Shown here: positions 35,935 to 44,835 of the stretch, piece by piece
Layout of the letters: each line of letters starts with the position of its first letter
How positions within the stretch are numbered: the first letter of the stretch is position 1
Assembly (NCBI RefSeq): GCF_014851585.1
Contig: NZ_JACVAB010000005.1
Coordinates: 124,001-188,000, forward strand
DNA length: 64,000 nucleotides
Reading direction: 5' to 3'
Source: Agrobacterium sp. AGB01
GTDB lineage: Bacteria; Pseudomonadota; Alphaproteobacteria; Rhizobiales; Rhizobiaceae
Position numbers and translations under genes: made by a program
The notes under the pieces: generated by a model
What the model saw: the letters and a program-made list of their open reading frames with translations, nothing else
Databases searched by the model: none
What the model was told of the DNA's origin: nothing

Positions 35935-36483
35935 ATGTCGAGCTCTTCCACTTCACGGATGTCTTGGGACAGTCTTGATGGCAGTGATTTGCTGAACAGA
36001 GCAATCGAAGAGCACTATGCCGATATCACTGGTGCCGTGCTGCGCCGCGGGCATCCGCGCTCGACGGCTCAGGACGTTGTTCACGATCTTTACATCAAGC
36101 TATCTACTAAGCCGGAGGTCCTTCGCAACAAGCGGTCTGTGAAGGCGTTCCTTTGCCGAGCGGCTATCAATCTCGGTTTTGACAGACTTCGTCGTGAAAA
36201 CATCGAGGCACGGTTGTTTTCCGGCTCCGAACAGGAGGCTCTGGCGGTCGCCAGCGCGACGCCAGCTCCTGATCACCTTCTGCAGATCGAGGCACGCGTT
36301 GCCATATTGCGTGAGGCTATCGCCCAGTTGCCGGAACGCCGTCGCGTTGTCTTTATCCTGCACCGGCTTCATCATCTGACACCGGACCAGATCTCCGTGA
36401 AGCTCAACATTTCACGGAACATGGTGGACCGACATTTGCGACGTGCCTTTGCGCACTGCCTTGATCGCCTCTTGCAAGTCTAG
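35935..36483 (+). CDS. FecI-type ECF sigma factor
   Basis: This is a 182-aa sigma factor of the iron-starvation group. Region 2 reads 'AQDVVHDLYIKLSTKPEVL...VKAFLCRAAINLGFDRLRRE', region 4 'LPERRRVVFILHRLHHLTPDQISVKLNISRNMVDRHLRRAFAHCLD'. The ATG at 35935 follows GGGAAACGAG; the TTG at 35911 is the only longer choice. It is followed 99 bp later by its FecR regulator. It should transcribe the receptor operon at 29482 when FecR signals ligand binding. Confidence 0.92.
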   Translation: MSSSSTSRMSWDSLDGSDLLNRAIEEHYADITGAVLRRGHPRSTAQDVVHDLYIKLSTKPEVLRNKRSVKAFLCRAAINLGFDRLRRENIEARLFSGSEQEALAVASATPAPDHLLQIEARVAILREAIAQLPERRRVVFILHRLHHLTPDQISVKLNISRNMVDRHLRRAFAHCLDRLLQV

Positions 36484-36582
36484 CCCGCTTCACCTGATCC
36501 CCGAAATGTTCTAAATGAGCCGTAGTCCCAATTCGGTATAGCCAAGCGTCTATACGATAGAGGACACAGGCTGGAGAGGGAT

Positions 36583-37539
36583 ATGCCAGGCAACCGGGCG
36601 AAAGATGCCCAACGAAAACGCAACCGGGAGGCTGCGGACTGGATTTTGCGTAACAGCGACCCCCGCCAACCAGCGGAAGAAAAGTCGCGTTTTCAGGCAT
36701 GGCTAAACGCCGATCCGCAAAACTGTCGAACATACAATGCGGCCGAACAGCTTCTGGGTGATGCCCAAACTGCCATTCAGTCTGATACCGCGCTTTCCAA
36801 CATTCGTATAAAACCCCGCAGTCCTGTCAAACCTGTCGTCATAGCGCTGTTTTTTCTCGCCATTGCTGGCGCCACATTCCTCTCGCTTGATGGCCCCATC
36901 AGAATGCAGGCGGATGTCGTTGCAGGCGTCGATGAAATGCCAGTCGTCACATTACAGGATGGATCGACGGTTCAACTTAACTCCTCATCAGCCATCGCAG
37001 TCGATTTTACTCCAGAGCGACGTGTCGTGCGGCTCCTGCGCGGCCAGGCCTATTTCGAGGTTGCCCATGCACCGGAACGCCCGTTCAGCGTCGATGCAGG
37101 CCCAGCCCGGGTGACAGCTCTAGGCACCGCCTTTGACGTACGTTACAGCGACACCGACCTGCAGGTGAGCGTCACAGAAAATGCTGTGATGATTGAACCG
37201 GAAATAGGTAATTCCGGCTCCCTGCAGATTCACGAAGGTGAACAAGCGCTTGTGGACCGCCGGAGCGGTAGCTCCGTTGTTCAGCGTGTTGATAGCAATG
37301 TTGCACTATCCTGGCGGCGTGGCCAGATCGCCGTCGATAATGCGCCGCTGTTCAAGGTCGTCGAGGAAATCGGTCGTCATTTCTCCGGCAGGATTGTCAT
37401 TGCGGGCGATACAGTCGCTAATCGCCGGGTCAGTGGTACGATTAATGTCACCGACACCGAGTCTGCCCTGTCCTTTCTTCGCGCAGCACTAGGCGTAAAA
37501 ACAACTCGGGTAGGACCCTTCATACTAATCCGTTCCTGA
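36583..37539 (+). CDS. FecR-type anti-sigma/sigma regulator
   Basis: This is a 318-aa inner-membrane protein. The N-terminal cytoplasmic DUF4880-type part ('EAADWILRNSDPRQPAEEKSRFQAWLNADPQN') binds the sigma factor. One transmembrane helix lies at about residues 85-107. The periplasmic FecR domain includes 'VVTLQDGSTVQLNSSSAIAVDFTPERRVVRLLRGQAYFEVAHAPERPF' and a C-terminal STN-like region ('VSGTINVTDTESALSFL') that contacts the receptor's STN domain. Ribosome site GGAGAGGG. Together with the sigma factor and the receptor it forms a complete cell-surface signalling circuit. Confidence 0.93.
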   Translation: MPGNRAKDAQRKRNREAADWILRNSDPRQPAEEKSRFQAWLNADPQNCRTYNAAEQLLGDAQTAIQSDTALSNIRIKPRSPVKPVVIALFFLAIAGATFLSLDGPIRMQADVVAGVDEMPVVTLQDGSTVQLNSSSAIAVDFTPERRVVRLLRGQAYFEVAHAPERPFSVDAGPARVTALGTAFDVRYSDTDLQVSVTENAVMIEPEIGNSGSLQIHEGEQALVDRRSGSSVVQRVDSNVALSWRRGQIAVDNAPLFKVVEEIGRHFSGRIVIAGDTVANRRVSGTINVTDTESALSFLRAALGVKTTRVGPFILIRS

Positions 37540-37825
37540 GGATGTAGCGACATTGTTTTGAGAAGCCTGCGCCAAAAGCAACGCTGCTCAGAGTTACCGA
37601 CCACGGGTTGTCATAGGGGCATTCGGAGAAATTGGCTAAGCAGGACAACGGCTTTGACGCCGGGAGAGTTCGTATCGAATGTATGAGGCTAAGCAGAGTG
37701 TGTGTTATCTGTTTTATATCCCGCTGACCTAGTCCGGCCCAATAATACCTTTGGCCCGCATTCTTCAGCATGGCGAAAGACGGCGCCAGAAGCCTCAAAA
37801 CGAACTTAGATTGGCAGCCTTTTCC

Positions 37826-39895
37826 CTAAATCCTATCGGCAAACAGCCGGTCGAGTTCCCGCGCCAACTGTTCTTGCGTATACGGCTTGCCAAGCCTTGC
37901 AACGTCAAGATCCACTCCGGGCGGCAGTTCTGCATAACCGGAGGCGATTAGGATCGGAAGCTTCGGGACAACATGGCGGACTGCAACAGTCAAATCTGCG
38001 CCGGTCATGCCAGGCATGGAATAGTCCGTGATGAGGAGGTCAAAACCGCTGCCATCCCCAAGATGTTCCAATGCCTCTTTCCCTGAGTGCGCTTCCACGA
38101 CGTCGTGACCGAGGTCCATCAGCATATCAGCTGAGCTCATCGCTATGAGAACGTCATCGTCAACCAGCAATATCCGTTTCGGTCCTGAAGAGCTGACGGT
38201 TGGGTCGACGGTTGCCTCAACGGCTGCGGATTTTGTGGTGATGTCGGATGTGGCAACGGGAACCCACAATTCTGCTCTAGTACCTTTGCCCAGTTCGCTT
38301 GTCAGCTTGAGGTCACCTTTCAGCTGGGACGCCAGGCCGTGGATCATCGAAAGGCCAAGACCGGTGCCCTTTCCCAATTCCTTGGTCGAGAAAAAAGGCT
38401 CAACAGCTTTCTGCAGTGTGTCACGATCCATACCGTAACCTTGGTCAACCACCGAAAGGACGACGTAATCGCCTGCCGCAAGCTCGCCGGACGGGATGGC
38501 CTGGTGAGCACCGTTCAGGCCAATGCGGATCTCGCCTCCATCGGGCATGGCGTCGCGGGCGTTAACAACGAGATTGAGGAGCGCCAGTTCAACCTGGTTG
38601 GCATCTGCCGAGACCAGAGGAAGATGATCCGGCACATCAGTTTTGATCACTATTGTCGAGCCGACGGATCGTTTCAGCAGGTCTTCCATTCCGGTGACCA
38701 GCGCGAGCATGTCGACCGGGTCAATGCGCAGATCCTGCCGACGCGAGAAAGCCAGTAGCCGCTGGGTAAGCGAAGCGCCGCGTTTTGCACCCTGTTGAGC
38801 ACCCTCAATCAGGCGGACCGCTCTTGCATCATCGCCAACGTACTTTCGCAGGAGTTCAAGATTGCCGAGTACGGCCATCAGCAGGTTGTTGAAATCGTGC
38901 GCCACGCCGCCAGTAAGTTGGCCGATCGCCTCCATCTTCTGAGCCTGGCGAAGTTGTTGCTCGGCGCTCTCCCGCTGGTTCACCTCTGCCATCATTCTGG
39001 CGTGGGTCTCTTCCAGTTTACGGGTCCGTTCTGCAACGCGCTCTTCAAGAACCTCGTTCAGTTGTCGCTGGTGCTCTTCCGCTTTCAGTCTTGCGGTTAT
39101 GTCGGCCGAGACGCCGACGAGCTTTATGGCCTTACCTTCGCGGTCTCTGTAGAGCTGGGCGCGGATCTCGGCCCAATGGACAGAGCCATCACTCCAGATC
39201 GTGCGGTATTCTATGGCGTAGTCGGCGCCGGTTTCAATGGTCGTTCGAACGGCCAACTGCATCCGGTCGACATCCTCCGGATGGATAGTGGCTAACAGAT
39301 CCGTGTAGGAGAACTCCTCGGTGGCACTGCGACCAAATATTGATCGAAAGGTCGTCGAAGTGATCAGTTCACCGGTTGCAAGATCGAATTCCCAGGCCCC
39401 CAGTCTGCCGGCACTGAGGGCCGTTTGAAGACGTCTCTCGCCTTCATCAAGAGCCTCTATTCTAGCTCGGGCATCGAATTGTCGGCGCCGACCGCGCATA
39501 GCGGACAGCGCAACGCTTATGAAGGTGGTTGGGTGAAATGGCCGTTCAATGAAGCTCACGTTGCCCAGAACTTCAGATAATCTTGCCGCAGCCGGATTTC
39601 GTTCAGGTCCACCACCACGGTTTGTGAGGATGACGAACGGAAGGTCAGACCAACTGGGCTGCGCCTCGATCCAGGCAGAAAAACCTCTCAGATCGGCAGA
39701 CCGAAAAGCCTCCTCTGTCACAACTGCGAAGGCGATGTCGTCACTCAACTTCGCCACAAACGACGCAATATCACTCACTGCGGTGGCGGCCACCCCAGCT
39801 TCTTTCAGGAGCGAAACTGCAATCTCCGCGTCACGGCCGATAGGAGCGTAAACCAGGGCGCTTGTGTCGCTGTTAGGAATTGTTGCTACCCTCAC
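37826..39895 (-). CDS. Hybrid histidine kinase (PAS, HisKA, receiver)
   Basis: This is a 689-aa soluble sensor kinase. Residues 1-140 resemble a receiver without the usual phospho-aspartate. A PAS domain lies at about residues 155-270 ('GAWEFDLATGELITS', 'HPEDVDRMQ', 'VGVSADIT'), then a coiled coil (270-320). The phospho-accepting histidine is H333 in GGVAHDFNNLL; the N-box is 'LLNLVVNARDAMP', and the G boxes are 'VDQGYGMD' and 'GKGTGLGLSMIHGLA'. A C-terminal receiver carries D624 in ITDYSMPG. There are no membrane segments. Its start overlaps the end of the KaiC-like gene by 23 bp, so both are made together. Confidence 0.93.
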   Translation of the reverse strand: MRVATIPNSDTSALVYAPIGRDAEIAVSLLKEAGVAATAVSDIASFVAKLSDDIAFAVVTEEAFRSADLRGFSAWIEAQPSWSDLPFVILTNRGGGPERNPAAARLSEVLGNVSFIERPFHPTTFISVALSAMRGRRRQFDARARIEALDEGERRLQTALSAGRLGAWEFDLATGELITSTTFRSIFGRSATEEFSYTDLLATIHPEDVDRMQLAVRTTIETGADYAIEYRTIWSDGSVHWAEIRAQLYRDREGKAIKLVGVSADITARLKAEEHQRQLNEVLEERVAERTRKLEETHARMMAEVNQRESAEQQLRQAQKMEAIGQLTGGVAHDFNNLLMAVLGNLELLRKYVGDDARAVRLIEGAQQGAKRGASLTQRLLAFSRRQDLRIDPVDMLALVTGMEDLLKRSVGSTIVIKTDVPDHLPLVSADANQVELALLNLVVNARDAMPDGGEIRIGLNGAHQAIPSGELAAGDYVVLSVVDQGYGMDRDTLQKAVEPFFSTKELGKGTGLGLSMIHGLASQLKGDLKLTSELGKGTRAELWVPVATSDITTKSAAVEATVDPTVSSSGPKRILLVDDDVLIAMSSADMLMDLGHDVVEAHSGKEALEHLGDGSGFDLLITDYSMPGMTGADLTVAVRHVVPKLPILIASGYAELPPGVDLDVARLGKPYTQEQLARELDRLFADRI

Positions 39896-41381
39896 CGGTC
39901 ATTGGAAGAAGAGGGTTTTGATCCCCCACAAAGTTAGGGACGCCACGGAGAATTCCCTGAAAGGCCGAAAGCGGCTCGCCGAGCGTTAGTCCGCTACCGG
40001 ATATTTTAAATTCACGAATAGTATCTTCGTGTGGCCCGGTGCGTTTCTTGATCACCGATACTGCCCGCCGAACTTTTCCCAGTGCCTCGAAATACCTCAG
40101 AAGAATAACGCTGTCTGCAAGATAGGTAACGTCAACAGGCGATTTCATGTCGCCGACCAGACCATGCTGCGCAACGGTCAAAAAGGTATTTGCACCCTGC
40201 CTGTTGAGGTATTGCAAAAGTTCATGCATGTGCAGGATGAGAGCATTCTCTTCCGGCATCGCAGCCTGATAGCCATTAATGCTGTCGATTACGACCGTCT
40301 TGGCTTCATAGGTCGAGACCCGGTCACGAACACGCTGCGCAAATTCACCCGGTGACAGTTCGGCGGCATCCAGTTGCTCTATGTGGATATGGCCTTGTGC
40401 GTGGAGTGTTTCCAGGTCGATGCCCATGGACTTGGTACGGGCATAAAGCAGGCCAAGCTCCTCGTCAAAGATAAAGATCGCGGCTTTTTCCCCACGCTGG
40501 ATTGCGGCGTTCACGAACTGCAGGGCAAACAAGCTTTTGCCGGTGCCTGCCGGCCCGATAAGCAGTGTACTGGATCCGCGCTCGATGCCTCCGCCAAGGA
40601 GATCGTCGAACTCGGGGAGACCGCTGGATAAGGTGGTTCGCTCGAAACCGGTCTTGTGCTCAATTGCACGAAGCCGCGGAAACACCGAAACGCCGCCGGT
40701 CTTGATGACGAAATCATGATAGCCACCACGGAACGACTGTCCGCGATATTTTATGACCCTCAGGCGACGACGTTCGGAACCGTAATCTGGAGCCAGTTGT
40801 TCGAGATAGATCACGCCATGGACAACGCTGTGCACAGTCTTGTCGAAATTTTCCGACGTCATGTCGTCGAGCAACAGGACGGTGGCATCCGAACGTGAAA
40901 AGAAGTGTTTCAAAGCAAGAATCTGTCGGCGGTAGCGCAGCGAACTTTGTGCAAGCAAGCGGATTTCGGAAAGACTGTCTATTACGACGCGCTGAGGCTT
41001 GATGCGATCAAACGCCTCGAAAATCATTCTTGTGGTTTCACCGAGCTCGAGATCCGAGGAATAGAGCAGACTTTGCTGCTGGTCGGCGTCGAGAAGGCTT
41101 TCTGGCGGTACGAGTTCAAAGATTTCGATCTCGCTACCGATTTCCATACCATGTGATTTTGCACAATCACGCAGCTCTTCGTTCGTCTCCGATAGGCTGA
41201 TGTACAGACAGCGCTCGCCGAGTTTTGCGCCTTCGATGAGGAACTGCAGGGCGATTGTCGTTTTGCCTGTCCCTGGAGATCCCTCTAAGAGGAATACGTG
41301 CCTGCGAGTTAAGCCACCGGAAAGAACATCATCCAATCCCTGCACGCCTGTTCTAGCGCTCTGACTTAAAATCTCGTCCAT
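39873..41381 (-). CDS. KaiC-like double RecA-domain ATPase
   Basis: This is a 502-aa protein with two KaiC/RecA modules. The first Walker A is GSPGTGKT (34-41), the second GPAGTGKS (276-283); Walker B-like segments are 'RVVIDSLSEIR' and 'TVVIDSINGYQ'. Length and order match cyanobacterial KaiC and its non-cyanobacterial relatives. In KaiC the second module autophosphorylates; here that is inference. No KaiA or KaiB gene is nearby. The ATG at 41381 follows GGAGGAAAC; the frame further upstream lacks support. It is co-transcribed with the hybrid kinase and probably sends an energy, redox or time signal to it. Confidence 0.92.
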   Translation of the reverse strand: MDEILSQSARTGVQGLDDVLSGGLTRRHVFLLEGSPGTGKTTIALQFLIEGAKLGERCLYISLSETNEELRDCAKSHGMEIGSEIEIFELVPPESLLDADQQQSLLYSSDLELGETTRMIFEAFDRIKPQRVVIDSLSEIRLLAQSSLRYRRQILALKHFFSRSDATVLLLDDMTSENFDKTVHSVVHGVIYLEQLAPDYGSERRRLRVIKYRGQSFRGGYHDFVIKTGGVSVFPRLRAIEHKTGFERTTLSSGLPEFDDLLGGGIERGSSTLLIGPAGTGKSLFALQFVNAAIQRGEKAAIFIFDEELGLLYARTKSMGIDLETLHAQGHIHIEQLDAAELSPGEFAQRVRDRVSTYEAKTVVIDSINGYQAAMPEENALILHMHELLQYLNRQGANTFLTVAQHGLVGDMKSPVDVTYLADSVILLRYFEALGKVRRAVSVIKKRTGPHEDTIREFKISGSGLTLGEPLSAFQGILRGVPNFVGDQNPLLPMTGEGSNNS

Positions 41382-42231
41382 GTTTCCTCCGCACTTCCTA
41401 AAATACTTAGATACAGGTCTCAAGAGAATCAAGGCTGGAGTGGCAAGCCGGATTGAAGAATAGGAGATTATGTAACTTAAGCTAAGACAAAAACCGTGCT
41501 GTTTTACCGCTACGAACTCTGGTGGACGGATTTGTCCTCTGACTGATCCAAGGCTCCTGTGAGGGGAACGCCCGGTTGGCGCTTCGGATAGAGCGCGGCC
41601 ATCGCTGCGGGGCGAAAAAGGGAGACAGGGGTTTAAAAATTTGTTTTTGTTTCATTCGCGTCCTCATTTCATCTCTGAGGAGATCGTCACTTCCCAAGCT
41701 GCAAAGACATCAAATTGCAAACAAGATTTCAGGATCCCGTTCAGGTCAAAGCGCCTGTTGGGTATCGGTGGTATAAGGCACTCAGACGGGGAGCCCTTTG
41801 GCGTGATTTAGGGATGGAGGCAAGCCCAGCGGACGGTTCACCTGCCTTTCGCCAAGAACGCCACTGGCGTCCATGGCCGCTCCGACCAATTGGGTCGCGA
41901 TGTGTACGTGCTCAAACTCCCGACAGAATTAAAGCGCCTGCTATCTGCACAGCGCAACCGCGAGGCGCTACCTTATCGCACGCCGCCGGCATCGATGTGA
42001 CTTTGCATTTGCGTGCGCGGAGATCATGTTACCAAAGCACAGCGGGATCGGCGCGCGCCTATATCGCTTCAATCGCACCATTTGTCGTCGTTGACAGAGG
42101 CATCCTGCGCCGCTTCTCAATGTGTAAGCCTTTGGTCTTGGTATCACAAAGCCTGCATAGGCCATTGATAACCTTAGTCCGGCCCGCTAGTCCTGAAAAT
42201 AGTGAGTGGCATCTGTCAAAAGAGATTTACG
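41382..42231. other. Long divergent intergenic region
   Basis: This 850-bp region separates the KaiC-like gene and the HWE kinase gene. An open frame at 41812-42000 has no start codon before TTG and no known family. The other frames look random. I see no EcfG-type promoter and no repeats. It may hold long regulatory sequence or decayed genes. Confidence 0.4.
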
Positions 42232-43233
42232 ATGAGCGCATCAAGGTCGCAGCCTGAATGGAGTGCAGACGAGCTTAGCCGGGCTATTAAATCGGCGGGG
42301 GTCGCGCTTTGGACCTGGATGCTGGACGACGATACGTTCGTCATGGACACCAAGGCATACGAACTTTGGGACATACCAGAAGAAACGGATCTCAGCTTCG
42401 AGCATCTTTCAGCGAAGGTCCATCCTGCGGACAGAGACCGCGTCAGGGCGGCGTTTGTTGCCACTCGTGCGATTGATGGGCCCTTTGAAATCGATTTCCG
42501 CATCCTCACGACCGCCTCTGATGTCCGATGGATCTCCGCGCGTGGCCAGGGGAACGACGGCGATACGGCAACAAAAAAAACGACTGGAATTTTTCTTGAC
42601 GTAACGGGGCGCAAGCAGGCGGAGGAAAGCCATGAGCTGCTCGCCGGTGAGATGAGCCACCGCGTTAAGAACCTGCTCGCTTTGGCTTCCGGCCTCACGA
42701 GCATCACGTCGCGTTCAACTGAAACGAAGGAGGAGATGGCAAAGCAGTTGACGCAGCGCCTTACCGCACTCGGACGGGCCCATGAGCTTGTCCGCCCGCT
42801 TCCGGATGGTCAGGGGCGCGCGGCTTTGCTGGGTGATCTGTTTAGTGTGCTGTTGGCGCCATACGACGACCATGGTGCTTTCGCTGGGCGTATCCGCGTT
42901 GCAGTTCCACGCATGGGGCTTGGGGAGAGGGCCGCGACAAGTCTTGCGCTCATCATTCACGAACTGGCAACGAACTCGCTGAAGTATGGTGCCCTTTCAA
43001 ACGAAACGGGGTCCCTCGACATTTCCGGGGCATCAGCCAAAGACGACATCGAGATCGTTTGGAGCGAGCACGGCTGTGATGGTGTTGGTGCGGCGAAGAC
43101 TGCCGAAGGCTACGGCAGCAAATTGCTGCATCGAACCGTCTCAGGGCAGCTGGGAGGGTCAATTGACTTTAACTGGGTTGAAGGGGGAGTTGTCGTGACG
43201 CTCCGGGTAAAGGAAAGTCGGCTAACAGCCTGA
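42232..43233 (+). CDS. HWE-family sensor histidine kinase with PAS domain
   Basis: This is a 333-aa soluble kinase. The PAS domain spans residues about 15-128 ('SAGVALWTWMLDDDTFVM', 'VHPADRDRVRAAF', 'GIFLDVTGRKQAEE'). The phospho-accepting histidine is H143 in EMSHRVKN. The N-box 'LIIHELATNSLKYGALS' and the 'VWSEHG' block supply the H and W-x-E residues that define the HWE family, common in Rhizobiales and often linked to PhyR of the general stress response. The ATG at 42232 has only a weak AGAG site. It has no adjacent response regulator. A link to the stress sigma factor here is inference. Confidence 0.9.
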   Translation: MSASRSQPEWSADELSRAIKSAGVALWTWMLDDDTFVMDTKAYELWDIPEETDLSFEHLSAKVHPADRDRVRAAFVATRAIDGPFEIDFRILTTASDVRWISARGQGNDGDTATKKTTGIFLDVTGRKQAEESHELLAGEMSHRVKNLLALASGLTSITSRSTETKEEMAKQLTQRLTALGRAHELVRPLPDGQGRAALLGDLFSVLLAPYDDHGAFAGRIRVAVPRMGLGERAATSLALIIHELATNSLKYGALSNETGSLDISGASAKDDIEIVWSEHGCDGVGAAKTAEGYGSKLLHRTVSGQLGGSIDFNWVEGGVVVTLRVKESRLTA

Positions 43234-43430
43234 ATGTGAAACGGTTGGTCATACCAACAGGCTAACGGTATCTTCTCGCCTAGGGGTTGCCGTTGTTGGA
43301 GAATGACCGTCCGTTAAGTGAGTTTTGAAACAGACTGGCGGGTGGAAAAACTGTTAGCGACAAACTTGTTTTTTAAGCGCGTCGTCACGGTCATGGCTCT
43401 CCATGGAACCAGGCGAACCGCTTGCGATGA

Positions 43431-43706
43431 TTAAACCTTGTCATAAGTGAAGGACGTCAAAAGCGTCGTGACGAAGTTACTGGCCTTTTCCTTGACAAGC
43501 ACTTCCGTCCATTCATCAGTCCCGCGAAGCATCAGTCCGGTGTAGATGCTGTCGACGGCGGCCTCTTCAACTCTCTTGATATGCGCTTGGAAGGACGCCT
43601 CATCCCCTGATTTGTACAGGTCTCGAACGACCATCCGCAGAATTTCCTGCACGGCAATCTGCCACGCCGTGTTGATTGCCTGAAGTTCGTTGGCTTGGTT
43701 CGTCAT
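43431..43706 (-). CDS. Small hypothetical protein
   Basis: This is a 91-aa protein, mostly helical by composition ('TAWQIAVQEILRMVVRDLYKSG', 'HIKRVEEAAVDSIYTGL'). I recognise no family. AGGAGTTCTCG before the ATG is a good ribosome site, supporting a real gene. It lies downstream of the cold shock gene on the same strand but behind that gene's terminator, so it probably has its own promoter. Confidence 0.6.
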   Translation of the reverse strand: MTNQANELQAINTAWQIAVQEILRMVVRDLYKSGDEASFQAHIKRVEEAAVDSIYTGLMLRGTDEWTEVLVKEKASNFVTTLLTSFTYDKV

Positions 43707-43772
43707 CGAGAACTCCTGTTATTGCGGCCACTGGCCACCTGGGCCACCCGCGCAGTTGCGGTGTCATCAGGC

Positions 43773-43800
43773 AAAAAAAAGGCCAGGCAACTTGCCTGAC
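43773..43800 (-). terminator. Rho-independent terminator of the cold shock gene
   Basis: On the minus strand GTCAGGCAAGTTGCCTGGC forms a stem-loop followed by eight T residues (43780-43773). It lies 65 bp after the stop of the cold shock gene. Confidence 0.8.
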
Positions 43801-43865
43801 CTCAGTAGGTATTGTGCTTTCAACAGTGCCAGTACATCCGTGGTCAAAGGAAAGCAGATACCGAT

Positions 43866-44075
43866 TTAAGCAGCCTGAAGATTGCAAGCCGACATTTTGC
43901 CGGACTTGTTGTCGCGCTCCAGATCGTAGCTGAGCTTCTGGCCTTCGACGATTTCGCGCATTCCGGCGCGCTCGACGGCAGAGATGTGAACGAACGCGTC
44001 AGCGCTGCCGTTGTCAGGCTGGATGAAGCCGAAGCCCTTGGTGGAATTAAACCATTTAACTGTGCCAGTGATCAT
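43866..44075 (-). CDS. Cold shock protein (CspA family)
   Basis: This is a 69-aa OB-fold RNA/DNA-binding protein: 'GTVKWFNSTKGFGFIQPDNGSADAFVHISAVERAGM' has the RNP1 (KGFGFI) and RNP2 (VFVHI-type) motifs. It melts RNA structure in the cold or under stress. The ATG at 44075 with AAAGGG upstream gives the family start MITGTVKWF; a longer frame adds five residues. A strong terminator follows. Its leader region is long, as is typical for csp mRNAs. Confidence 0.95.
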   Translation of the reverse strand: MITGTVKWFNSTKGFGFIQPDNGSADAFVHISAVERAGMREIVEGQKLSYDLERDNKSGKMSACNLQAA

Positions 44076-44835
44076 AATGAACCCTTTCATAGCAATATAG
44101 ATGACCTCAGCGCGACTGCGCTGCGGATGATGATAACGATTGTTTTAAAGGGAGGGTTCGTTGAAAGCGCGGTGCTAATCGCGCGGTAACCAAAGCTCAG
44201 CAAGAAAATATCGATAATGGATAGATAGTGGATCTTAATCTGATTGTCAACTTTTAGTTTTGCGACCATTTCCGCACCTCTATCTAAGGATGTATTCTCG
44301 CCCAGCGCACGCTTCCTGACCTTTCACGCTGCCTGGCAAAGTTCCACGCGGCGGTTCAGATATACCAGAGTAGTTGGTACCTCTCGAGCAGGTTTCCTGG
44401 CAGAGGGAAAAATACGCACGCATGTTTGGACACCAGGCGAAACAACTCTAGAAAATGACTTTGTCCGTTCGGCTCTTCGACTTATGCCGTAAGATAAGTG
44501 TACGTGTATTCCGCTTCTTCAAGGCGAGTGCTCGCTAATCCAGAAATCGCTAATGACAGCTCAGTCAGCTTTGAGCGAGACTTGATGACCTCATAAGCTG
44601 AGATGCCGGATGCCAGCCTCCCGGCGAGAGTAACCTTAGAATTGCACCATTCCCGCTGGTGCCGCGGACGCGCATCTCTGGTATGTTCATGGCTGTTAGA
44701 GCTGCATACCGACTGCACGAAAAAAGCTTCGAATTGGCAATTCGTGACAGCACGACAAACAAGCCAGCAGTTGAACCAAATAGAAAGACGGCAGGACCAC
44801 TATCCACACGCTCGAAGGGGCGATGAAAGGAACTC
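44076..44835. other. Intergenic region between csp and the metal ATPase
   Basis: These 760 bp contain the csp leader and promoter. The short frames (for example 44482-44718 on the minus strand) have no ribosome site or family match. No repeat or RNA gene is recognised. Confidence 0.4.

Noticed and set aside
41812..42000. Open frame before the HWE kinase ('GRDVYVLKLPTELKRLL')
   Set aside because: It has no good start codon or ribosome site and no known family; it might be a remnant, but the evidence is too thin.
44482..44718. 78-codon minus-strand ORF between csp and the metal ATPase
   Set aside because: No ribosome site, no family and poor composition in the first half.
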